From Azonexus sp. (GTDB taxonomy: Bacteria; Pseudomonadota; Gammaproteobacteria; Burkholderiales; Rhodocyclaceae), in the NCBI GenBank assembly GCA_030696345.1, contig JAUYSK010000015.1:62001-126000 (forward strand): a DNA stretch of 64,000 nucleotides. The letters are read 5' to 3'. Shown piece after piece: positions 9,146 to 17,874 of this stretch. Position 1 is the stretch's first letter. Every line of letters starts with the position of its first letter. The notes beneath the pieces are model-generated. The model saw only the letters and a list, made by a program, of their open reading frames with translations, was not told where the DNA came from and made no database searches. A program made the position numbers and the translations under genes.

Positions 9146-10153
9146 TCAGTGTTCGATCAAGATCAGGTTGGAAGTCAGCACGAACCAGGTAGCCAGTGCC
9201 GTAAAGAGAATATAACCGGCGGCGCTCAAACCGGCCAGACGGGCAGATACGCGTGGTACGACAGTGGCGAGGCTGGGCACCCGGGCGAAGGCCTGCAGCG
9301 CCCCGGCACCGAGTCCGGCGGCGGTGGCGGCAAAGAGCGGCACGTAAAGCCAGTAGCCCTGATAGTCGTATTCCGGCTTGAGAATGCAGAAGGGGCAGTG
9401 GTGGTGCGGGTGTTCGTAGATATACAGCGAAATGAAGGACAGCACACCGATGATCGCGGCGATAAAACCCGCCGCACTGGCCCCGGCCAGCAGCGTGCCA
9501 CTGGCCCGACCGCCGGATCGCCAGTGCCAGAGCGCGCTGACGATTGCTGCGGTCAACGTGCCGTAGAACAGAAAAATGGCCGGCTGCGGTGCCATGCCTG
9601 AAGCCTCGCTGGCGATGGTCTTGGCATCACCGGAAAACAGGCTGCCGCAGCATGAGGTAATGACGTTGGCCTTGAGGCCGAGGAAGTACTGCAACTCCAG
9701 CCAGAAACTGAGGACCAGCACCGGCAGCAGCAGGAGCAGCAGGCCGTACTTCAGGCGAACCAGCGGGTAATCCGGGGCGCGGGTATCGACGTGATTGATC
9801 GCCAGCCACATGGCAGCGAGAAAGAAGAGGGCGATCTGGGTAATCAGCGAGGGAAAGCCGTAGCCATTGACGTTGAGGGTGCCGACCGCGCACATGGCGC
9901 CGACGAACATCGCCGACAGCCGGTCGGCGTTGAAAACGAAGAGCAACAGCGCCGCCAGCTGGACGACGAAGACGAAACTGAGCAGCGTCGAAAACAGGTA
10001 GGTGCGCCGCTCCAGCGCCAGTTGCAGCTCCGAGCCGCTACCGATGTCCCAGCGCCGGATGACCTGAATGGCAAAGGGCGCGGCGACAGCCAGCATCAGC
10101 ACGGCGATGCCGGCGGCCAGCAGGAGGGCGATGATTGCGGGCTGGAAAAGCAT
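9146..10153 (-). CDS. Polytopic membrane protein of unknown function with CC and HHHCPFC motifs
   Basis: 335 aa, about 8 TM; NVITSCCGSLFSG and EHPHHHCPFCILKPEY. Confidence 0.6.
   Translation of the reverse strand: MLFQPAIIALLLAAGIAVLMLAVAAPFAIQVIRRWDIGSGSELQLALERRTYLFSTLLSFVFVVQLAALLLFVFNADRLSAMFVGAMCAVGTLNVNGYGFPSLITQIALFFLAAMWLAINHVDTRAPDYPLVRLKYGLLLLLLPVLVLSFWLELQYFLGLKANVITSCCGSLFSGDAKTIASEASGMAPQPAIFLFYGTLTAAIVSALWHWRSGGRASGTLLAGASAAGFIAAIIGVLSFISLYIYEHPHHHCPFCILKPEYDYQGYWLYVPLFAATAAGLGAGALQAFARVPSLATVVPRVSARLAGLSAAGYILFTALATWFVLTSNLILIEH
9545..9557 (-). repeat. 13-bp motif copy GTTGACCGCAGCA
   Basis: Exact match by eye. Confidence 0.9.
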
Positions 10154-10159
10154 CGTGAC

Positions 10160-10834
10160 CTACTGATCAACCAGTTTGCCGTCGCGCATTCCAACTACCC
10201 GATGCACGGCGCTCGATTCCACCACCAGCGGATCGTGGCTGGTCAGCAGCACCGTTTTGCCCGCTGCCGTGAAGCCTTCGAGGATGGTCATGAATTCGCG
10301 GGAGAGGGCAGTATCGAGATTGGCGGTCGGTTCGTCAGCGATGATGACTTCCGGATCGTTGATCAGGGCGCGGGCGATGGCGACCCGCTGCTGTTCACCG
10401 CCGGACAGCCATTCGACCTTGGCCTGGCGGCGATGGCTGAGCTTCAGTTGCTCAAACAGTCCTTCGGCCGCATCAATCAACTCAGCCCGCGGGCGGCCGG
10501 TCGGAAAGCCTGGCAGGATGACGTTCTCCAAAGCCGACAAACCCTTGATCAGGTTGAACTGCTGGAAGACAAAGCCGAAACTCTGCCGGCGGATCTCGGT
10601 CAGGAAACGCTCCGGCAGGCCGGATATGTCCTGACCCTTGAAGCGCACACGGCCACTGGTTGGTCGCGCCAGACAACCGACCAGGGTCAGCAGCGTGGTC
10701 TTGCCCGAACCGCTCGGGCCGCGAAAAGCAGTGACCTTGCCGGCTTCCAGCGTCAGGTCGATGCCGCTCAAGGCCCAGTATTCGTTGGGCCGGCCCTGAT
10801 TGAAGGCCTTCTTGATTTCGGAAAGTTCGATCAT
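10160..10834 (-). CDS. ABC transporter ATP-binding protein (LolD/MacB-type)
   Basis: GPSGSGKTTLL Walker [16 protein letters not shown] signature, VIIADEPTANLD. Confidence 0.9.
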   Translation of the reverse strand: MIELSEIKKAFNQGRPNEYWALSGIDLTLEAGKVTAFRGPSGSGKTTLLTLVGCLARPTSGRVRFKGQDISGLPERFLTEIRRQSFGFVFQQFNLIKGLSALENVILPGFPTGRPRAELIDAAEGLFEQLKLSHRRQAKVEWLSGGEQQRVAIARALINDPEVIIADEPTANLDTALSREFMTILEGFTAAGKTVLLTSHDPLVVESSAVHRVVGMRDGKLVDQ

Positions 10835-11964
10835 CGCATCACCGCATCCGGGTCGGTGATCGCCGCCCGCCAGATCGGGACCAGCACGGCTGCCGTATAG
10901 GGGAAAACCGTGAAGAAGAACAGCGTGGCGACCTGCAGCCCGTCGATGGCTGGCAGTAGCGTGAAGCGCGGGTAGAGCACGGCCCAGCCCTTGAGCACCG
11001 GTTCGAAAACCGCCGCGCCAAAATGGAAGACATGCACATAGGCGCCGATGAAACCGAGCAGGAAGGCGGTCAGCGAAATGAGCAGGCCTTCCCAGAGCTT
11101 CATGCGCAGCACGTCGCCGGTTTCCCAGCCAATGGCTTTCAGAATGCCGATTTCGCGCTTTTCCTCGGCGGAAAGGCCGGAAGCCTTTTCCCAGGCGAGG
11201 ATGGCAAAGGCGAGGATGGCGCCGGCCAGCACGGTCAGGACAATGCCTTCGCGCCAGTCGAAAACGCTCTGGTAGGTGCGCAGCACTTCCTCGCGCAGGA
11301 TGGGGCGTGAGTCGGGCAGGGCGCTGGAAAGTTTGGCGGCGATGTTGCGTACTTCCTGTGGGTTGGCCACCGACAGCGCAATGTCGGTGAAATGGCCGGC
11401 CGGATATTCGAAGAAAGAACGGAAATCTTCTTCCGAAAGCAGGATGAGGTCCGCCGACAGCAATTCCGAATCTGGCGACAAGACGCTGGCGACTTCGAAG
11501 GTGAACAGCTTGCCCGAATAGGAGCGGAAGGAAATGGTGTTGTGGGCATCGAGGCCGCGCTCACGGGCCAGTGCCGCGCCGACCATGATGGTGCCGCTGG
11601 CGACCTCTTCGGCCGGGCGGGCCATGAAGGTGTAGTTGGCGTTGAGCACCGGGTCGTAGTAATAGCCCCAGAGCCGGCCTTCCATCTTCTGGACGCCACG
11701 GATACGGCCGATTTTGTCCAGATAGCCGGGCGGAATCAGATCGTGCCGGCCGGCGACCATGCGCTGCACGATCACTTCCGGCGAGCCGGCCAGGACGAAA
11801 GTCGCCTCGGTGCGCAGGGCGTTGGTGAACAGTGTTAGCGAAGCCAGCACGAAGACAAGCAGCGTGTAGGCAACGAGCAGGCCGATGTTCTTGGTTTTGC
11901 GCCGGGCCAGCGAGGCCAGCGTGAAATCAATCAGGTGACGTTGTTTTTCCAGCCAGATTCGCAT
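10831..11964 (-). CDS. ABC transporter permease, FtsX/MacB-like
   Basis: N-terminal TM, large extracytoplasmic domain, C-terminal three TM; coupled to ATPase gene by 4-nt overlap. Confidence 0.8.
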   Translation of the reverse strand: MRIWLEKQRHLIDFTLASLARRKTKNIGLLVAYTLLVFVLASLTLFTNALRTEATFVLAGSPEVIVQRMVAGRHDLIPPGYLDKIGRIRGVQKMEGRLWGYYYDPVLNANYTFMARPAEEVASGTIMVGAALARERGLDAHNTISFRSYSGKLFTFEVASVLSPDSELLSADLILLSEEDFRSFFEYPAGHFTDIALSVANPQEVRNIAAKLSSALPDSRPILREEVLRTYQSVFDWREGIVLTVLAGAILAFAILAWEKASGLSAEEKREIGILKAIGWETGDVLRMKLWEGLLISLTAFLLGFIGAYVHVFHFGAAVFEPVLKGWAVLYPRFTLLPAIDGLQVATLFFFTVFPYTAAVLVPIWRAAITDPDAVMR

Positions 11965-12259
11965 GGGGTCTTTTCAGCAGTGCAGGAGGCGGCAGCAATG
12001 AGCCGGTCGGGAAATGATCGAAGGCGCCCGGGTGATCCTGGAGCGCTGAATGCAGGTCGGCCTGCGAGGGGTGGCGGGTGTAGCGGGCCTCGGTGAATAG
12101 CGCCAGATCGGTCAGGCCGAGCCGGACGACCAGATCCCGGTTGGCGAGCAGGCGCGGCGTATGTGCTGCGGTGGACTGCCCGGAATGGGCAAAAATCAGA
12201 ACGACGGCGAGGAATAATGTTGCTAGAAGCAAGAAGGCGACGTTCGACGGGCGGCGCAC
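11927..12259 (-). CDS. Hypothetical exported small protein
   Basis: 110 aa with N-terminal signal/TM; overlaps permease start by 38 bp and SCO1 stop by 1 nt. Confidence 0.55.
   Translation of the reverse strand: MRRPSNVAFLLLATLFLAVVLIFAHSGQSTAAHTPRLLANRDLVVRLGLTDLALFTEARYTRHPSQADLHSALQDHPGAFDHFPTGSLLPPPALLKRPHANLAGKTTSPD
12164..12176 (-). repeat. 13-bp motif copy GTCCACCGCAGCA
   Basis: Exact match by eye. Confidence 0.9.
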
Positions 12260-12837
12260 TACAGGTATTTCCGGATGGTGGACAGCAGCTTGTCGTTCGG
12301 TGTGCCGAGATCGAGCACGGCCACCAGTCGACCTTCACGGTCGACGACATAGGTTGATACGGTGTGATCGACGGCGTAGCTGCCATCGGCCTTGGCGGCT
12401 TGTTTGATATAGCCGGCACCAAAGGCCTTGGCCAAGGTGGCAATCTGCTCAGCGGTACCGGTGATGCCGGTCATCTCGGGATGGAAGAAGGCGGTGTATT
12501 CCTTCAAATGCTTGACCGTATCGCGCTCAGGATCGACCGAAACCATCAGCAGCTTGACCCGGCTGCGCTCTTCCGGTGCCAACGCCTTCAGCACCTGGCC
12601 ACCGGCCGCCAGCGAAGCCGGGCAGATATCGGGGCAGTTGGTGTAGCCAAAATAGACGAGCAGCACTTTGCCGCGCAGGGCCTTGGAGTCGACCGGGCCG
12701 TCGGCTGATTGCAGTACGAAGTCGGCGCCTGTCGGCAACTTGTTGTTGGGCGCAGGTTCGCCCCCGCGCAGCAGCAGGGCGAGGCCGAGCAGCAAGGCCA
12801 GGCCAAGCGCGATGCCGATCAAGGCGAATTTTTTCAT
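12259..12837 (-). CDS. SCO1/SenC family copper chaperone
   Basis: YFGYTNCPDICPASL copper-binding CxxxC, HTVSTYVVD. Confidence 0.9.
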   Translation of the reverse strand: MKKFALIGIALGLALLLGLALLLRGGEPAPNNKLPTGADFVLQSADGPVDSKALRGKVLLVYFGYTNCPDICPASLAAGGQVLKALAPEERSRVKLLMVSVDPERDTVKHLKEYTAFFHPEMTGITGTAEQIATLAKAFGAGYIKQAAKADGSYAVDHTVSTYVVDREGRLVAVLDLGTPNDKLLSTIRKYL

Positions 12838-12848
12838 GTTTCGGAAAA

Positions 12849-12874
12849 CAAAAAGGCAGACCCGAAGTCTGCCT
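12849..12874 (-). terminator. Hairpin plus U-tract between small membrane gene and SCO1 start
   Basis: Minus strand aggcagacttcgggtctgcctttttgttttc. Confidence 0.75.
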
Positions 12875-12903
12875 CTGAATTTGCAGATTGGGTAGGGTTC
12901 AGA

Positions 12904-13080
12904 TCAAAAACGGTTGGCTGCCCGCATCAGTGCGCCACGCAGGACGATGGTCAAACTGGAACCGAGACCGACGCGTTGTGCCACGGCCGGCAGGATGATC
13001 AGCGAAGCCAGCGCAAAACCCGCGCCAAGCAGCAAGGACGCCATTTCCGGCTGATTTTGATTGACTTGATTCTGGTTCAT
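12904..13080 (-). CDS. 58-aa small membrane protein missing from the ORF track
   Basis: MNQNQVNQNQPEMASLLLGAGFALASLIILPAVAQRVGLGSSLTIVLRGALMRAANRF; SD gggggag 6 nt upstream; own terminator. Confidence 0.7.
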   Translation of the reverse strand: MNQNQVNQNQPEMASLLLGAGFALASLIILPAVAQRVGLGSSLTIVLRGALMRAANRF

Positions 13081-13175
13081 GGCGCTCTCCCCCGATGCAG
13101 TGCTGCCATGCTAACCAGTTTGCGCTGCGCGCGGTATGCGACAAATTGCCGCATACGACCAAATGACTAGGATAG

Positions 13176-14531
13176 CTACGCCTGATCTTCGGTGAAAGAC
13201 TTGAAGGGCAGGGTGAAACAAAAGTTGCTGCCGACGCCGACCTGGCTGTCAATTTCAAGCTCGCCGCCAAGTATTTCGATCAGTTTGCGCGCGATCGGCA
13301 GGCCGACGCCGATACCCCCATGGCGCCTGGCGCTGGAGCCATCGGCCTGGACCATCAGGCCGCCAAGCAGCTTGAGCTTGTCTGCCGGAATGCCGGGGCC
13401 GGTATCCTTGATACAGAAGCGGACCAAAATCTGCTCCGGCGAAGAGGCTGTGACGGTGGCCGAAACGTCGATGCTGCCTTGATCGGTGAACTTGATCGCA
13501 TTGCCGATCAGGTGGGCGAATACGTGGCGCAGGCGCTCAATGTCGCCGACCAAGACCTTGGGCAGCGCCGGGTCGATTTCGCTGGTCAGCGCCAGCCCCT
13601 TGATGGTTGCAGCCTTGCGATGGGTGAGCAGCAGGATGTCGAGCAATTCCGACGCCATGAATGGCGACGGGGTTGCCGTGATATGGCCTGCTTCAAGTCC
13701 CGAAAGCTCGATCAGGTTGGTGATGATCTGCATCAGTTCATCAGCAGACTGGCGCAGGGGTGCCAGCAGTTGCTGCTGATCCGTGGTCAGTTCTTCGAGG
13801 CTGAGCAATTCGCCGAGGCCGACGATACCGTTCAGCGGCGTGCGCAACTCGTGACTGATGTTGGCGAGAAATTCGGTCTTGGCGCGGTTCGATTGCTCCG
13901 CAACCTCGCGGGCAAGATCGAGTTTGGTGACCAGCGCATCCTTTTCCTGTTCCAGCCGCAGTGTTTCCTGAAGGGCATTGTAGAAATAGTCAGCGCTGCG
14001 CGTCGAAATCAGCAGGAAGAGCAGGGACATGACGCTGAAGGCAATATGCAAGGGATCCGGCCCGAATGTGCCCAGCGCCACGGCGAGCACGATGGGCCAG
14101 GCATAAACGCGGAATATCAGGCGGTCGGCGGCGAGTACCGGGACGGCACCCGCCACCATGCCGGCCATGACAAAGGCGGTGAATAGCTGCAGCGTGGTTT
14201 CGCCGGAGACCATCAGCAATAACGCGCCACCGGCCCAGATCAGACTGCTGGCGGCGGCGCCAAGGAGCGCCCGTTGTCGCCAGAGACCTGCCTGTTGCTG
14301 ACGCTCTTCAACGGGGCAACGATAAAACCTTGCGGCCGTGGTCATCCGGATACCGGCCGCCATAGTCGCCAGTACCCACCAGGACCCCAGTGAGGTCGGC
14401 GCAACCTGGGCATGGGCGATCCACACCATCAAGCTGGCGTTGAGCACCGAAACGATTTGCCCTAGCCGCAAATTGCGGTAGAGCAGGTCGACCTGGCGAG
14501 CGAGGATGAATGGCGCGTTGGGCTGGATCAA
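13176..14531 (-). CDS. Membrane sensor histidine kinase
   Basis: SNRAKTEFLANISHELRTPLNGI H-box, GTGPGIP-like ATPase motifs; N-terminal TMs. Confidence 0.85.
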   Translation of the reverse strand: MIQPNAPFILARQVDLLYRNLRLGQIVSVLNASLMVWIAHAQVAPTSLGSWWVLATMAAGIRMTTAARFYRCPVEERQQQAGLWRQRALLGAAASSLIWAGGALLLMVSGETTLQLFTAFVMAGMVAGAVPVLAADRLIFRVYAWPIVLAVALGTFGPDPLHIAFSVMSLLFLLISTRSADYFYNALQETLRLEQEKDALVTKLDLAREVAEQSNRAKTEFLANISHELRTPLNGIVGLGELLSLEELTTDQQQLLAPLRQSADELMQIITNLIELSGLEAGHITATPSPFMASELLDILLLTHRKAATIKGLALTSEIDPALPKVLVGDIERLRHVFAHLIGNAIKFTDQGSIDVSATVTASSPEQILVRFCIKDTGPGIPADKLKLLGGLMVQADGSSARRHGGIGVGLPIARKLIEILGGELEIDSQVGVGSNFCFTLPFKSFTEDQA

Positions 14532-15409
14532 TGCAGCGCCTTGCCGGTAGAGGACTCGAACAGTGCTGCGACCTCGGCTGCCGAGAAATGGTAGTCGTGG
14601 TTGCAGATATCGTCGCGGATCAGGATTTCGCCATGCTCGGCGAGAATGGTTTCGGCATCCTGCCGGCCGAGGCCACGGATCATGTCGCTCACCTTGGCAC
14701 GGTCTTCCGGGCAGTGATAGACCACCGGCAGGGCGTCATAGATGCGGATGCCGTGCTGGTCCATATCCTCGTGGAAGAGGCGGGTGAGCAGGGTTTCGGC
14801 ATCAAGTTCGAGCAGTTCGGCCGGCTTCACGGTGCTGGCCAGTTGGCTGATGCGCTGCCAGCCATCCTGGTCGTGCTTGTCAGCTTCCGGCATTTTCTGC
14901 AGGAACAGGCAGGCCGCCGCTTTCGGTGCGGCGGTGGCAAACAGGCGCGAGGGCTGTTGTTCGGATTGTTCGAGATAGTGCTCAAAGATGGCAGCGATGC
15001 TGTCGCCGACCATCGGCACGAAGCTTTGGTAAGGCTGGCGGGCATCCGGCATATCGAGGCTCATCATCAACTGGCCGCCTTGTTGGGCGCCGAGCAGGTC
15101 CTGGACCGGTGCTGGCAGCACGACCGGGTTACTGCGTGCCATGCCGCGCATCTGGAGTTGTTCGTTGCAGTCCATGACCAGCAACTGGATCGGGCCATTG
15201 CCGCGCAGTTGCAGGGTCAGGCGGCCAGGCTGTTTGAGCTGGCCGGCGATCAGCGCGGTGACGGCGGCCGTTTCGCCAAGCAGTTGGGCAACGGTGGGCT
15301 GGTAATTGCGGTCGGCCTGCATTTGTTGCCAGGCATCGCCGAGATGCACCAGGGCTCCGCGGATATCGAGGCCTTCGAAGAGAAAACGCTGGACAAAGCT
15401 GCCGCTCAT
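14528..15409 (-). CDS. hslO: Hsp33 family chaperone
   Basis: Hsp33 N-terminal domain sequence and ILAEHGEI motif; atypical C-terminal Cys set. Confidence 0.85.
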   Translation of the reverse strand: MSGSFVQRFLFEGLDIRGALVHLGDAWQQMQADRNYQPTVAQLLGETAAVTALIAGQLKQPGRLTLQLRGNGPIQLLVMDCNEQLQMRGMARSNPVVLPAPVQDLLGAQQGGQLMMSLDMPDARQPYQSFVPMVGDSIAAIFEHYLEQSEQQPSRLFATAAPKAAACLFLQKMPEADKHDQDGWQRISQLASTVKPAELLELDAETLLTRLFHEDMDQHGIRIYDALPVVYHCPEDRAKVSDMIRGLGRQDAETILAEHGEILIRDDICNHDYHFSAAEVAALFESSTGKALH

Positions 15410-15750
15410 TTGAGCTGTTCCGCGTAGCTTTCCGGGGAGAAACCGACCAGCAACAACTTGCCGGTGTCGAGCACCGGGCGCTTGATCAGGCTGGGGTACT
15501 GCGCCATCAATTTAAGGGCTTTTTGCTCGTCCACCGCAGCACGCTCGTCTTCGCTCAGTTTTTTCCACATCAGGCCGCGTGTATTGAGCAGCTTCTGCCA
15601 ACCAGCGCGGGCATTCCAGTCCGACAGGTGGGCTTCGGCGACCCCAGTCTTCTTGTAATCGATGAATTCATAGGCAACGCCATTCGCTTCCAGCCAGGCG
15701 AAAGCTTTTTTCATGGTGTCGCAATTCTTGATGCCAAAGACCTTGTTCAT
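15406..15750 (-). CDS. Spx/ArsC-like (YffB family) protein
   Basis: FGIKNCDTMKKAFAWLEANGVAYEFIDYKK, IKRPVLD. Confidence 0.85.
   Translation of the reverse strand: MNKVFGIKNCDTMKKAFAWLEANGVAYEFIDYKKTGVAEAHLSDWNARAGWQKLLNTRGLMWKKLSEDERAAVDEQKALKLMAQYPSLIKRPVLDTGKLLLVGFSPESYAEQLK
15529..15541 (+). repeat. 13-bp motif copy GTCCACCGCAGCA
   Basis: Exact match by eye. Confidence 0.9.
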
Positions 15751-15800
15751 GGCTGCCGATACTCGTTGCAAAACTGAATAATAACAGCGCCTGCCGAGGT

Positions 15801-16445
15801 CTACCCGGATGCCGTCGGCGGATCGCTGCCAAGCAGGGCAAGGCGCTGCAGGATGACCGTTGCCACGAGCTGGCTGGAGGGCAAGAAGGTATGGACGACC
15901 GGGAGGTGAAACTCATCGCTTGCCCAGCTAGCGGAGACTTCCGAGGCAGCCACCACGCCGTCGTTTGCTTCGCCGCTAAATGGCCCATGCCTGGCAGATA
16001 TGCCGCGCGTGCCGATGATCACGGTGGTTGGTACCGATAACGGAGCAACGCCCTGCATACGTTCCTCGGAGCCAAGAAGCCGGCCACAATCGCGGGTGGC
16101 CAGGCGGTAAAGCAGCCGCTGCTGTAGCCGCTGCGCCAGGCGGGACGGCCGCATCGGGGAGCCGAGAAGAAAGACATGTTGCGGTTGCCTGATACCGGGC
16201 GCTAGGGCATTGACGGCGGCGCGCAACAGCACGCCCCCGAGCGAGTGGCCGATCAGGACGTAATCCCCCTGAGCGGCGAGCCGGGTGATTTTTGCCACCA
16301 GGCGGGCGGTGATCGTGGCGAAATCGTCAAGGCTGACGATGTAGCCGAAGCTGGACGTTACCAATCCGGCTGCCTTCAGTCGGCGCAGCAGAGGCCACCC
16401 CGAAAGCGGCGAGCGGCCCATGCCGTGGATGAAGAGGGCTTGCAC
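15801..16445 (-). CDS. Alpha/beta-hydrolase-like protein
   Basis: LFIHGMGRSPLSGW, LIGHSLGGVLLR nucleophile elbow. Confidence 0.75.
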   Translation of the reverse strand: MQALFIHGMGRSPLSGWPLLRRLKAAGLVTSSFGYIVSLDDFATITARLVAKITRLAAQGDYVLIGHSLGGVLLRAAVNALAPGIRQPQHVFLLGSPMRPSRLAQRLQQRLLYRLATRDCGRLLGSEERMQGVAPLSVPTTVIIGTRGISARHGPFSGEANDGVVAASEVSASWASDEFHLPVVHTFLPSSQLVATVILQRLALLGSDPPTASG

Positions 16446-16451
16446 GTGGGC

Positions 16452-17765
16452 TTAGCGGAACTCGAAGATTTCCCGGTGGAACGCCGTCGCTGGCAAACCG
16501 TTGCCGGTCAGGGTTTGGGCCAGGGCGCTACCCCAGGCGGCCGGGCCGCAGAACCAGACACTGCTGCCGGGTTTCAGGCAGGCGGCGACTTCGGCCGGAT
16601 TGAGCGGGCCTTCGCTATCGGTCTGGCGGTGGTGCAGGCGGACGCCAGCCGCGTGGCAGAGTTCGGCCAGTTGGTCGGGGAAGCCGGTGGCTGAACGGGT
16701 GCAGTAGAAAAGGTCGGTGTCGGCTGCGGCCGATGGCTGGCCTGCCCGTTCGTTTAGTTTTGCGAGGAAAGGCGTGATACCGATGCCGCCGGCGATCCAG
16801 ACTTGCGGGGCGTTAGTGGCGCCGGCCGCGAAGTCGAAACTGCCGTAAGGGCCTTCGAGCACGACTTGCTGGCCGGTTTGCAGGCGGCCAGCCAGTGTCG
16901 CCGTAAAGTCGCCGAGCGCCTTGATCGCCAGGGTCAGTGTGCCATCCTTGGCATTCCAGGCGGAGGCAATGGTGAAGGGGTGAGCGCCTTCGCCGCGTTG
17001 GCCAAAGTCGGCAAACAGAAACTGGCCGGCGCGATGGCCGGGCCAACCGGCTTGCGGGCGGCAGACGATTTCCAGCACCTGATCATCCCGTTGGCGAATG
17101 GTTTCAAGGCTTGCCTGGTGTTGCCGGCTGCGGCCAATGCGGTTGGAGAGTGAGAGCAGGGCCGGTACGACACCGGCAGCAGCCAGCGCAGCAGTCAGCC
17201 AGCCGAGCGGGCTTTGCCAGAAAGTGTTCGGCATCAGGATCAGGCCATGGAAAACGCCGGCCAGGAAAACCAGCCCGAAAGCCTTGTGCACCCAGCGGAA
17301 ATAGCGGTAAGGAATACGTTTGATCAGCGCAATGACGACCAGCCCGAGCAGGATATAGCCAGCCCATTCGCCGACATCCTTGGCCAGATCGATCCAGAAT
17401 TCGGGTTCGCCGCGCGGTCCGCGCGGACGGTTTGGGGCGGTAATCAGGCCGGCCTTGGCCAGGTTCTTGGGCAGCCATTCGATCATCCAGTGGGTGAAAA
17501 CGAGGAGGCCGGCGCCGATGCCGATGTTTTTGTGCAGACGATAGAGCTTGTCCAGCCCGCCAAAACGCTGTTCCAGCCAGCTCGGCCGGGTCGCCAGCAG
17601 CATCCCGGTGCTCATCCACCAGAGGGCGAGCAGGCCGGAAAGCATGATCAGCGGCCGGCGCCATTCCCAGAAGTTGGCCGGGTTGGCAGCGAGGATATCG
17701 GGCAGGGCGAAAATACCCCAAAGTCCGAGCGGAATCAGGGCCAGTAGCAGCAGGGCGCGTTTCAT
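16452..17765 (-). CDS. Ferric reductase-like transmembrane/FAD-NAD oxidoreductase
   Basis: Heme-binding TM His pairs, HPFTIAS FAD motif, GGIGITPF NAD motif. Confidence 0.8.
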   Translation of the reverse strand: MKRALLLLALIPLGLWGIFALPDILAANPANFWEWRRPLIMLSGLLALWWMSTGMLLATRPSWLEQRFGGLDKLYRLHKNIGIGAGLLVFTHWMIEWLPKNLAKAGLITAPNRPRGPRGEPEFWIDLAKDVGEWAGYILLGLVVIALIKRIPYRYFRWVHKAFGLVFLAGVFHGLILMPNTFWQSPLGWLTAALAAAGVVPALLSLSNRIGRSRQHQASLETIRQRDDQVLEIVCRPQAGWPGHRAGQFLFADFGQRGEGAHPFTIASAWNAKDGTLTLAIKALGDFTATLAGRLQTGQQVVLEGPYGSFDFAAGATNAPQVWIAGGIGITPFLAKLNERAGQPSAAADTDLFYCTRSATGFPDQLAELCHAAGVRLHHRQTDSEGPLNPAEVAACLKPGSSVWFCGPAAWGSALAQTLTGNGLPATAFHREIFEFR

Positions 17766-17780
17766 GGTGCGGTCTCGTTT

Positions 17781-17816
17781 GTCATCGATGACGACAGTCT
17801 ACGCCGTCACGGCGTA
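17781..17816. promoter_or_regulatory. Two adjacent perfect palindromes upstream of the ferric-reductase-like gene
   Basis: GTCATCGATGAC (17781-17792) and TACGCCGtcaCGGCGTA (17800-17816). Confidence 0.5.
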
Positions 17817-17874
17817 AAGATATGTGCGCCGGGTGTTGCCAAATGTAAGTGAATGAAACTGGCCGAGCCGTCGT

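Noticed and set aside
9635-9650. ctgccgcagca considered as another copy of the 13-bp motif
   Set aside because: Mismatched in the ACC core and prefix.
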